Positions 39,201 through 50,970 of a stretch of 64,000 nt of DNA are shown here, in pieces. The position numbers were made by a program, and so were the translations under genes. Source of the stretch: Diplolepis rosae (Eukaryota > Arthropoda > Insecta > Hymenoptera > Diplolepididae); assembly GCA_030998225.1 (NCBI GenBank), contig JAPYXD010000746.1, positions 992,001 through 1,056,000 of the forward strand, read 5' to 3'. The stretch's first letter is position 1, and each line of letters begins with the position of its first letter. The notes below the pieces were generated by a model. That model was given only the letters and a program-made list of their open reading frames with translations. It searched no databases and was not told the DNA's origin.

Positions 39201-39650
39201 GGTATTACTTGGCCACTTTATAGCAATTCTTATACTCCTAAGAATTCGTGCATTACTTGGCCACCTTTCTTTAAGTCTGAGGTCGTAAATCTCGGGTATT
39301 AGTTGGCCACTTTATAACAATTCTAATACTCCTAACAATTAGTGCATTACTTGGCCACCATACTTTAAGTCAGAGTTCGGAAATCTCGCGTATTAGTTGG
39401 CCACTTTATAACAATTGCCTTACTCCTAAGAACTCGCGCATTACTTGGCAACTCTTTTCAAGACAGACTTCATTTAACTCGCGTATTACTTGGCCACTTT
39501 ATAGCAATTCTTATACTCCTAAGAATTCGCGCATTACTTGGCCACCTTATTTAAATTCAGAGTCCGGAAATCTCGCGCATTACTTGGCCACTCTTTCAAG
39601 ACAGACTTCGTTTAACTCGCGTATTACTTGGCCACTTATAAAAATATATA
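36291..39650 (+). repeat. Satellite block, last member of the signature family
   Basis: Contains the module at 36,295-36,983, then AAGTACTCGCGC at 38,284 and CAATTGTC at 38,550, the last copy of that signature. The order of monomers from ~38,100 to 39,650 follows 32.8-34.0 kb closely. A decayed S3 lies at 37,177-37,203. Confidence 0.82.
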
Positions 39651-41180
39651 TAAAAATTCTTACACTCCTAAGATCTCGCGCATTACTTGGCCACCTTACT
39701 TAAGGACAGAGTCCGGTAATCTCGGGTATTACTTGGGCACTTTAGAAAAATTCTTAAAATCCTAAGAACTCGCGCATTACTTGGCCACCTTACTTTAACT
39801 CAGAGTTCGGAAATCTCGCGTATTAGTTGGCCACTTTATAACAATTCTTATACTCCTAAGAATTCGTGCATTACTTTGGCACCTTATTTAAAGTCAGATT
39901 CTGGAAATCTCGCGTATTATTTGGACACTTTATAAAAATTCTTATACTCCTATTAATTCGCGTATTACTTGGCCACTTTACTTAAAGTCAGAGTACGGAA
40001 ATCTCGCCCATTACTTGGCTACTTATAAAAATTTTTATACTCCTAAGAACTCGCGCATTACTTGGCCACCTTACTTTAAGTCTGAGTTCGGAAATCTCGC
40101 GTATTAGTTGGCCACTTTATAACAATTCTTATAATCCTAAGAATTCGCGCATTACTTGGCCACATTACTTTAATACACAGTACTGAAATCTCGCCCATTA
40201 CTTGGCTACTTATAAAAATTCTTATACTCCTAAGAACTCGCGCATTACTTGGCCACCTTACTTTAACTCAGAGTTCGGAAATCTCGCGTATTAGTTGGCC
40301 ACTTTATACAAATTCTTACACTCCTAAGAACTCGCGCATTACTTGGCCACCTTACTTTAAGTCTGAGTTCGGAAATCTCGCGTATTAGTTGGCCACTTTG
40401 TAACAATTCTTATACTCCTAAGAATTCGTGCATTACTTGGCCACCTTACTTTAAGTCAGAGTACGGAAATCTCGCGCATTACTTGGCCACTCTAATCAAT
40501 ACAGACTTCGTTTGACTCGCGCATTACTTGGCCACTTTATAAAAATTCTTAAAATCCTAAGAACTCGCGCATTACTTGGCCACCTTACTTTAACTCTGAG
40601 TTCGGAAATCTCGCGTGTTAGTTGGCCACCTTATAACAATTCTTATACTCCTAAGAATTCGTGCATTACTTGGCCACCTTACTTTAAGTCAGAGTACGGA
40701 AATCTCGCGCATTACTTGGCCACTCTTTTCAAGACAGACTTCGCTTAACTCGCGTATTACTTGGCCACTTATAAAAATATATATAAAAATTCTTATACTC
40801 CTAAGATCTCGCGCATTGCTTGTCCACCTTACTTAAGGTCAGAGTCCGGAAATCTCGCGCATTACTTGGCCACTTTAAAAAATTCTTAAAATCCTAAGAA
40901 CTCGCGCATTACTTGGCCACCTTACTTTAAGTCAGAGTACGGAAATCTCGCGCATTACTTGGCCATTCTTTTCAAGACAGACTTCGCTTAACTCGCGTAT
41001 TACTTGGCCACTTATAAAAATATATATAAAAATTCTTATACTCCTAAGAACTCGCGCATTACTTGGCCACCTTACTTAAGGTCAGAGTCCGGAAATCTCG
41101 CGTATTACTTGGCCACTTTATAACAATTCTCTTACTCCTAAGAATTCGCTCATTACTTAGCCACTCTTTTCAAGACAGAC
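39651..41180 (+). repeat. Satellite block without clear long-range copy
   Basis: Alternating S1/S2 monomers with two S4 elements (near 40,770 and 41,015). Variants such as TTAATACACAGTACTG (near 40,170) and CTAATCAATACAGAC (near 40,492) look private. I found no long collinear partner in the window by eye. No S5. Confidence 0.75.
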
Positions 41181-43540
41181 TTCAATAATCTCACGTATTA
41201 CTTGGCCACCTGACTTAATGTCAGAGTACGGAAATATCGCGCATTACTTGGCCACTTTATAAAAATTCTTATACTCCTAAGATCTCGCGCATTGCTTGGC
41301 CACCTTACTTAAGGTCAGAGTCCGGTAATCTCGGGTATTACTTGGCCACTTTATAGCAATTCTTATACTCCTAAGAATTCGTGCATTACTTGGGCAACCT
41401 TTCTTTAAGTCTGAGTTCGGAAATCTCGCGTATTAGTTGGCCACTTTATAACAATTCTTATACTCCTAAGAATTCGTGCATTACTTGGCCACCTTACTTT
41501 ATGTCAGAGTCCGGAAATCTCGCGTATTAGTTGGCCACTTTATAACAATTCTCTTACTCCTAAGAATTCGCGCATTACTTGGCAACTCTTTTCAAGACAG
41601 TCTTCATTTAACTCGCGTATTACTTGGCCACCTTACTTAATGTCTGTGTAGGTAATTCTCGCGCATTACTTGGCCACTTTATAAAAATTCTTACACTACT
41701 AAGAATTCGCGCATTACTTGGCCACCTTAATTTAAGTCAGAGTACGGAAATCTCGCGCATTACTTGGCCACTCTTTTCAAGACAGACTTCGTTTAACACG
41801 CGTATTACTTGGCCACTTATAAAAATATATATAAAAATTCTTATACTCCTAAGATCTCGCGCATTGCTTGGCCACCTTACTTAAGGTCAGAGTCCGGAAA
41901 TCTCGGGTATTACTTGGCCACTTTATAGCAATTCTTATACTCCTAAGAAATCGTGCATTACTTGACCACCTTATTTAAAGTCAGATTCCGGAAATCTCGC
42001 GTATTACTTGGCCACTTTAGAAAAATTCTTATACTCCTAAGATCTCGCGTATTACTTGGCCACATTACTTAAAGTCAGAGTACGGAAATCTCGCGCATTA
42101 CTTGGCCACTTAATAACAATTCTTATACTCCTAAGAACTCGCGCATTACTTGACCACCTTACTTAGAGTCAGAGTTTGGAAATCTCGCGCATTACTTGGC
42201 CACTCTTTTCAAGACAGACTTCGCATATCTCGCGTATTACAAGGCCACTTATAAAAATATATATAAAAATTCTTATACTCCTAAGAACTCGCGCATTACT
42301 TGGCCACCTTACTTTAAGTCAGAGTTCGGAAATCTCGCGTATTAGTTGGCCACTTTATAACAATTCTCTTACTCCTAAGAATTCGCGCATTACTTGGCAA
42401 CTCTTTTCAAGACAGACTTCAATAATCTCACGTATTACTTGGCCACCTGACTTAATGTCAGAGTACGGAAATATCGCGCATTACTTGGCCACTTTATAAA
42501 AATTCTTATACTCCTAAGATCTCGCGCATTGCTTGGCCACCTTACTTAAGGTCAGAGTCCGGTATTCTCGGGTATTACTTGGCCACTTTATAGCAATTCT
42601 TATACTCCTAAGAATTCGTGCATTACTTGGCCACCTTTCTTAAAGTCAGAGTTCGGAAATCTCGTGTATTAGTTGGCCACTTTATAACAATTCTTATACT
42701 CCTAAGAATTCGCGCATTACTTGGCCACACTTTTCAGGACTTGGCCACTTTACTTTAAGTCAGAGTCCGGAAATATCGCGTATTAGTTGGCCACTTCATA
42801 ACAATTCTCTTACTCCTAAGAATTCGCGCATTACTTGGCAACTCTTTTCAAGACAGTCTTCATTTAACTCGCGTATTACTTGGCCACCTTACTTAATGTC
42901 AGAGTACGGAATTCTCGCGCATTACTTGGCCACTTTATAAAAATTCTTACACTCTTAAGAATTCGCGCATTACTTGGCCACCTTAATTTAAGTCAGAGTA
43001 CGGAAATCTCGCGCATTACTTGGCCACTCTTTTCAAGACAGACTTCGCTTAACTCGCGTATTACTTGGCCACTTATAAAAATATATATAAAAATTCTTAT
43101 ACTCCTAAGATCTCGCGCATTGCTTTGCCACCTTACTTAAGGTCAGAGTCCGGAAATCTCGGGTATTACTTGGCCACTTTATAGCAATTCTTATACTCCT
43201 AAGAAATCGTGCATTACTTGTCCACCTTAATTTAAGTCATATTCCGGAAATCTCGCGTATTACTTGGCCACTTTATAAAAATTCTTACCCTCCTATGAAG
43301 TCGCGTATTACTTGGCCACTTTACTTAAAGTCAGAGTACGGAAATCTCGCGCATTACTTGCTACTTATAAAAATTCTTATACTCCTAAGAACTCGCGCAT
43401 TACTTGGCCACCTTACTTTAAGTCAGAGTTCGGAAATCTCGCGTATTATTTGGCCACTTTATAACAATTCTCTTACTCCTAAGAATTCGCGCATTACTTG
43501 GCCACTCTTTTCAAGACAGACTTCGTTTAACGCGCGTATT
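41181..43540 (+). repeat. ~1.25-kb tandem duplication
   Basis: TTCAATAATCTCACG occurs at 41,181 and 42,418 (+1,237), and AGTCTTCATTTAAC near 41,599 and 42,855 (+1,256). The 19-base difference is explained by a truncated extra monomer at 42,729-42,748 in the second copy and a one-base insertion in the first (TTGGGCAACC near 41,392). Confidence 0.82.
42729..42748 (+). repeat. Truncated 20-bp monomer
   Basis: A 12-bp S3 remnant, ACTTTTCAGGAC, runs directly into TTGGCCAC of the next core; TCGCGCATTAC is missing. The paralogous position near 41,490 lacks this extra 20-bp piece altogether. It can be read as a 25-bp deletion within a monomer (AC microhomology) or as a 20-bp gain relative to the paralogue. 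Confidence 0.85.
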
Positions 43541-44510
43541 ACTTGGCCACTTATGTATTTATATCAGTCATGAGGTCCATTGAACTCGCGCATTACTTGG
43601 TCCCCTTACTTAAAGTCAGAGTACGCAAATGTCGCGCATTACTTGGCCACTTTATAAAAATTCTTGCACTCCTAAGAATTCGCGCATTACTTGGCCACCT
43701 TTCTTTAAGTCAGAGTTCTGAAATCTCGCGTATTATTTGGCCACTTTATAACAATTCTCTTACTCCTAAGAATTCGCGCATTACTTGGCCACTCTTTTCA
43801 ATACAGACTTAGTGTAACTCGCGTATTACTTGGCCACTTATGTATTTATATCAGTCACGAGGTACATTGAACTCGCGTATTACTTAGCCACCTTATTTAA
43901 AGTCAGAGTCCGGAAATCTCGCGCATTACTTGGCCACTCTTTTCAGGACAGGCTTCGTCTAATTCGCGCATTACGAGGCCACATATGTATTTATGTCAGT
44001 CATGAGGTCCATTGAACTCGCGTATTACTTGGCCACCTTACTTTAAGTCAGAGTACGGAAATCTCGCGGATTACTTGGCCACTCTTTTCAAGACAGACTT
44101 CGCTTAACTCGCGTATTAATTGGCCACTTATAAAAATATATATAAAAATTCTTATACTCCTAAGAACTCGCGCATTACTTGGCCACCTTACTTAAAGTCA
44201 GAGTCCGGAAATCTCGCGCATTACGTGGCCACTCTTTTCAGGACTGGCTTCGTCTAACTCGCTTATCACGAGGCCAGTTATGTATTTATAACAGTCATGA
44301 GGTCCATTGAACTCGCGCATTACTTGGCCACCTTACTTTAAGTCAGAGTCCGGAAATCTCGCGTATTACTTGGCTACTTTTAAAAAATCTTATACTCCTA
44401 AAAATTCGCGCATTACTTGGCGACTCTTTTCAAGACAGACTTCGTTTAACTCGCGTATTACTTGGCCACTTAAAAAAATATATATAAAAATTTTTATACT
44501 CCTATGATCT
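43541..44510 (+). repeat. S5 cluster
   Basis: Four S5 elements near 43,551, 43,839, 43,984 and 44,278, spaced 288, 145 and 294 bp. This ends the ~12-kb S5-free stretch. The last is the AGTTATGTATTTATAACAG subtype. Order within the 294-bp unit: S5, S1, S3, S4, S1, S3. Confidence 0.85.
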
Positions 44511-47500
44511 CGCGCATTACTTGGACACCTTACTTAAAGTCAGAGTTTTGAAATCTCGCGCATTACTTGGCCACTTTATAAAAATTCTTATACTCCTAAG
44601 ATCTCGCGCATTGCTTTGCCACCTTACTTAAGGTCACAGTTCGGAAATCTCGCGTATTAGTTGGCCACTTTATAACAATTCTTATACTCCTAAGAATTCG
44701 TGCATTACTTGGCCACCTTTCTTTAAGTCAGAGTTCGGAAATCTCGCGTATTAGTTGGCCACTTTATAACAATTCTTATACTCCTAAGAATTCGCGCATT
44801 ACTTGGCCACCTTATTTAAATTCAGAGTCCGGAAATTTCGCGCATTACTTGGCTACTCTTTTCAAGACAGACTTCGTTTAACTCGCGTATTACTTGGCCA
44901 CTTATAAAAATATATATAAAAATTCTTATACTCCTAAGATCTCGCGCATTACTAGGCCACCTTACTTTAAGTCAGAGTACGGAAATCTCGCGTATTAGTT
45001 GGCCACTTTATAACAACTCTCTTACTCCTAAGAATTCGCGCATTACTTGGCAACTCTTTTCAAGACAGACTACATTTAACTCGTGTATTACTTGGCCACC
45101 ATACTTAAAGTCAGAGTACGGAAATCTCGCGCATTACTTGGCCACTTTATAAAAATTCTTACACTCCTAAGAATTCGCGCATTACCTGGCCACCTTACTT
45201 TAAATCAGAGTTCTGAAATCTCGCGTATTACTTGGCCACTCTTTTCAAGACAGACTTCGTCTAACTCGAGTATTACGAGGCCACTTATAAAAATATATAT
45301 AAAAATTCTTATACTCCTAAGAACTCGCGCATTGCTTGGCCACCTTACTTAAAGTCAGAGTCCGGAAATCTCGAGCATTACGTGGCCACTCTTTTCAGGA
45401 CTGGCTTCGTCTAACTCGCGTATCACGAGGCCAGTTATGTATTTATAACAGTCATGAGGTCCATTGAACTCGCGCATTACTTGGCCACCTTACTTTAAGT
45501 CAGAGTACGGAAATCTCGCGCATTACTTGGCCACACTTTTCAAGACAGACTTCGCTTAACTCGCGTATTACTACGCCACTTATAAAAATATATATAAAAA
45601 TTCTTATACTCCTAAGATCTCGCGCATTACTTGGCCACCTGACTTAAGGTCAGAGTCCGGTAATCTCGGGTATTAGTTGGCCACTTTATAACAATTCTTA
45701 TACTCCTAAGAATTCGTGCATTACTTGGCCACCTTACTTTAAGTCAGAGTACGGAAATCTCGCGCATTACTTGGCCACTTTAGAAAAATTCTTATACTCC
45801 TATGAATTCGCGTATTACTTGGCCACCTTACTTAAAGTCAGAGTCCGGAAATCTCTCGCATTACTTGGCTACTTATAAAAATTCTTATACTCCTGAGAAC
45901 CCGCGCATGACTTGGCCACTTTACTTCAAGTCAGAGTTCGGAAATCTCGCGTATTAGTTGGCCACTTTATAACAATTCTCTTACTCTTAAGAATTCGCGC
46001 ATTACTTGGCCACTCTTTTCAAGACAGACTTCGTTTAACTCGCGTATTACTTGGCCACTTATAAAAATATATATAAAAATTCTTATACTCCTAAGATCTC
46101 GCGCATTACTTGGCCACCTTACTTAAGGTCAGAGTCCGGTAATCTCGGGTATTACTTGGCCACTTTAGAAAAATTCTTAAAATCCTAAGAACTCGCGCAT
46201 TACATGGCCACCTTACTTTAGCTCAGAGTTCGGAAATCTCGCGTATTAGTTGGCCACTTTATAACAATTCTTATACTCCTAAGAATTCGTGCATTACTTG
46301 GCCACCTTTCCTTAAGTCTGAGTTCGGAAATCTCGCGTATTAGTTGGCCACTTTATAACAATTCTTATACTGCTAAGAATTCGTGCATTACTTGGCAACC
46401 TTACTTTAAGTCAGAGTTCGGAAATCTCGCGTATTAGTTGGCCACTTTATAACAATTCTCTTACTCCTAAGTATTCGCGCATTACTTGGCCACTCTTTTC
46501 AAGACAGACTTCGTTTATCTCGCGTATTACTTGGCCACCTTACTTAAAGTCAGAGTACGGAAATCTCGCGCATTACTTGGCCACTTTATAAAAATTCTTA
46601 CACTCCTAAGAATTCGCGCATTACTTGGCCACCTTACTTAAGGTCAGAGTCCGGTAATCTCGGGTATTACTTGGCCACTTTATAGCAATTCTTATACTCC
46701 TAACAATTCGTGCATTACTTGGCCACCTTTATTTTAGTCAGAGTTCGGAAATCTCGCGTATTAGTTGGCCAATTTATAAAAAATCTCTTACTCCAAAGAA
46801 TTCGCGCATTACTTGGCCACTCTTTTCAAGACAGACTTCGTTTAACTCGCGTATTACTTGGCCACCTTACTTAAAGTCAGAGTACGTATAACTCGCGTAT
46901 TACTTGGCCACTTTATAACAATTCTTATACTCCTAAGAATTCGCGCATTACTTGGCCACCTTATTTTGAGTCAGAGTCCGGAAATCTCGCGAATTACTTG
47001 GGCACTTTATAAAAATTCTTATACTCCTAAGATCTCGCGCATTGCTTGGCCACCTTACTTAAGGTCAGAGTCCGGTAATCTCGGGTATTACTTGGCCACT
47101 TTATAGCAATTCTTATACTCGTAAGAATTCGTGCATTACTTGGCCACCTTTCTTTAAGTCTGAGGTCGGAAATCTCGCGTATTAGTTGGGCAGTTTATAA
47201 CAATTCTTATACTCCTAACAATTAGTGCATTACTTGGCCACCATACTTTAAGTCAGAGTTCGGAAATCTCGCGTACTAGTTGTCCACTTTATAACAATTC
47301 TCTTACTCCTAAGAATTCGCGCATTACTTGGCAACTCTTTTCAAGACAGACTTCATTTAACTCGCGTATTACTTGGCCACTTTATAGCAATTCTTATACT
47401 CCTAAGAATTCGCGCATTACTTGGCCACCTTATTTAAATTCAGAGTCCGGAAATCTCGCGCATTACTTGGCCACTCTTTCAAGACAGACTTCGTTTAACT

Positions 47501-49720
47501 CGCGCATTACTTGGCCACTTTATAAAAATTCTTACACTCCTAAGAACTCGCGCATTACTTGGCCACCTTACTTAAGGTCAGAGTCCGGTAGTCTCGCGTA
47601 TTACTTGGCCACTTTAGAAAAATTCTTATACTCCTATGAATTCGCTTATTACTTGGCCACCTTACTTAAAGTCAGAGTACGGAAGTCTCGCGTATTACTT
47701 GGCCACCTTTTCAAGACAGACTTCGTTTAACTCGCGTATTACTTGGCCACTTATAAAAATATATATATAAATTCTTATCCTCCTAAGATCTCGCGCATTA
47801 CTTGGCCACCTTACTTAAGGTCAGAGTCCGGTAATCTCGGGTATTACTTGGGCACTTTAGAAAAATTCTTAAAATCCTAAGAACTCGCGCATTACTTGGC
47901 CACCTTACTTTAAGTCAGTGTACGGAAATCTCTCGCATTACTTGGCCACACTTTTCAAGACCGACTTCGCTTAACTCGCGTATTACTTGGCCACTTATAA
48001 AAATATATATAAAAATTCTTACACTCCTAAGAATTCGCGCATTACTTGGCCACCTTACTTTAAGTCAGAGTTCGGAAATCTCGCGTATTAGTTGGCCACT
48101 TTATAACAATTCTCTTACTCCAAAGAATTGGCGCATTACTTGGCAACTCTTTTAAAGACAGACTTCATTTATCTCACGTATTACTTGGCCACCTTACTTA
48201 AAGTCAGAGTTCGGAAATCTCGCGCATTACTTGGCCACTTTATAAAAATTAATATACTCCTAAGATCTCGCGCATTGCTTGGCCACCTTACTTAAGGTCA
48301 GAGTCCGGTAATCTCGGGTATTACTTGGCCACTTTATAGCAATTCTTATACTCCTAAGAATTCGTGCATTACTTGGCCACCTTTCTTTAAGTCTGAGTTC
48401 GGAAATCTCGCGTATTAGTTGGCCACTTATAAAACTATATATAAAAATTCTTATACTCCTAAGATATCGCGCATTGCTTGGCCATCTTACTTAAGGCCAG
48501 AGTCCGGTAATCTCGGGTATTACTTGGCCACTTTATAGCAATTCTTATACTCCTAAGAATTCGTGCATTACTTGTCCACCTTACTTTAAGTCAGTGTACG
48601 GAAATCTCTCGCATTACTTGGCCACACTTTTCAAGACCGACTTCGCTTAACTCGCGTATTACTTGGCCACTTATAAAAATATATATAAAAATTCTTATAC
48701 TCCTAAGAACTCGCGAATTACTTGGCCACCTTACTTTAACTCAGAGTTATGAAATCTCGCGTATTACTTGGCCACTTTATAAAAATTCTTAAAATCCTAA
48801 GAACACGCTCATTACTTGGGCACCTTACTTTAAGTCAGAGTTCGGAAATCTCGCGTATTAGTTGGCCACTTTATAACAATTCTCTTACTCCTAAGAATTC
48901 GCGTATTACTTGGCCACCTTTATTAAAGTCAGAGTACGGAAATCTCGCGCATTACTTGGCTACTTATAAAAATTCTTTTACTCCTAAGAACTCGCGCATT
49001 ACTTGGCCACTTTACTTTAAATCAGAGTTCGGAAATCTCGCGTATTACTTGGCCACTTTATAACAATTCTCTTACTCCTAAGAATTCGCACATTACTTGG
49101 CCACTCTTTTCAAGACAGACTTCGTTTAACTCGCGTATTACTTGGCCACTTATGTATTTATATCAGTCACGAGGTACATTGAACTCGCGTATTACTTGGC
49201 CACCTTACTTAAAGTCAGAGTACGGAAATCTCGCGCATTACTTGGCCACTTTATAAAAATTCTTACACTCCTAAGAATTCGCGCATTACTTGGCCACCTT
49301 ACTTTAAGTCAGAGTTCGGAAATCTCGCGTATTATTTGGCCACTTTATAACAATTCTTATACTCCTAAGAATTCGCGCATTACTTGGCCACTCTTTTCAG
49401 GACAGGCTTCGTCTAACTCGCGTATTACGAGGCCACTTATGTATTTATATCAGTCATGAGGTCCATTGAACTCGCGGATTACTTGGCCACCTTACTTTAA
49501 GTCAGAGTACGGAAATCTCGCGGATTACTTGGCCACTCTTTTCAAGACAGACTTCGCTTAACTTGCGTCTTAATTGGCCACTTATAAAAATATATATAAA
49601 AATTCTTATACTCCTAAGAACTCGCGCATTACTTGGCCACCTTACTTAAAGTCAGAGTCCGGAAATCTCGCGCATTACGTGGCCACTCTTTTCAGGACTG
49701 GCTTCGTCTAACTCGCGCAT
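44511..49720 (+). repeat. ~5-kb segment, copy 1 of the long collinear duplication
   Basis: Shares rare variants in the same order with 50.98-56.5 kb: CAGAGTTTTG 44,541 (50,978), ACTAGGCCAC 44,951 (51,388), CCGCGCATGAC 45,901 (52,955), TGCTAAG 46,371 (53,425), ACTCGTAAG 47,118 (54,266), AAGGCCAG 48,493 (55,642), AACACGCTC 48,802 (55,951) and ACTTGCGTCTTAATTGG 49,561 (56,331). Confidence 0.87.
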
Positions 49721-50970
49721 TAATTGGCCACTCTTATCAAGACAGACTTCGTTTAACTCGCGTATTAGTTGGCCACTTTATAACAATTCTAATACTCCTT
49801 AGAAATCGCGCATTACTTGGCCACTCTTTTCAGGACAGGCTTCGTCTAACTCGCGCATTACGAGGCCACATATGTATTTATATCAGTCATGAGGTCAATT
49901 GAACTCGCGCATTACTTGGCCACCTTACTTAAAGTCAGACTCCTGAAATCTCGGGCATTACTTGGCCACTGTTTTCAGGACAGGATTCGTCTAACTCGCT
50001 TCTGACGAGCCCTCTGATGTTTTTACATCCGTCCTAAGGTCCATTGAACTCGCGTATTACTTGGCCACCTTACTTTAAAGTCAGATTACGGAAATCTCGC
50101 GTATTAGTTGGCCACTTTATAACAATTCTTATACTCCTAAGAATTCGTGCATTACTTGGCCACCTTATTTAAAGTCAGATTCCGGAAATCTTGCGTATTA
50201 CTTGGCCACTTTAGAAAAATTCTTATACTCCTATGAATTCGCTTCTTACTTGGCCATCTTACTTAAAGTCAGAATACGGAAATCTCGCGCATTACTTGGC
50301 CACTTTAGAAAAATTCTTAAAATCCTAAGAACTCGCGCATTACTTGGCCACCTTACTTTAACTCAGAGTTCGGAAATCTCGCGTATTAGTTGGCCACTTT
50401 ATAACAATTCTTATACTCCTAAGAATTCGTGCATTACTTGGCCACCTTACTTTAAGTCAGAGTTCGGAAATGTCGCGTATTAGTTGGCCACTTTATAACA
50501 ATTCTCTTACTCCTAAGAATTCGAGCATTACTTGGCCACCTTATTTAAAGTCAGATTCCGGAAATCTCGCGTATTGCTTGGGCAATTTAGAAAAATTCTT
50601 ATACTCCTATGAATTCGCGTATTACTTGGCCACTCTTTTCAAGACAGACTGCGTTTAACTCGCGTATTACTTGGCCACTTTATAACAATTCTCTTACTCC
50701 TAAGAATTCGCGCATTACTTGGCCACCTTACTTAAAGTCAGAGTCCGGAAATCTCGGGTATTACTTGGCCACTTTATAGCAATTCTTATACTCCTAAGAA
50801 TTCGCGCATTACTTGGCCACCTTATTTAAATTCAGAGTCCGGAAATCTCGCGCATTACTTGGCCACTCTTTTCAGGACAGGCTTCGTCTAACCCGCGCAT
50901 TGCGAGGCCACATATGTATTTATATCAGTCATGAGGTCCATTGAACTCGCGCATTACTTGGCCACCTTAC
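49721..50970 (+). repeat. Intervening S5-bearing segment
   Basis: S5 elements near 49,870, 50,017 (heavily decayed) and 50,911. It contains the CAATTGAAC ... ACTCCTGAAATC / TCGGGCATT cassette that is amplified at 57.7-58.7 kb. It also carries TTTAGAAAAATTC / AAATCCTAAGAAC monomers typical of the right end of the window. Confidence 0.8.
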
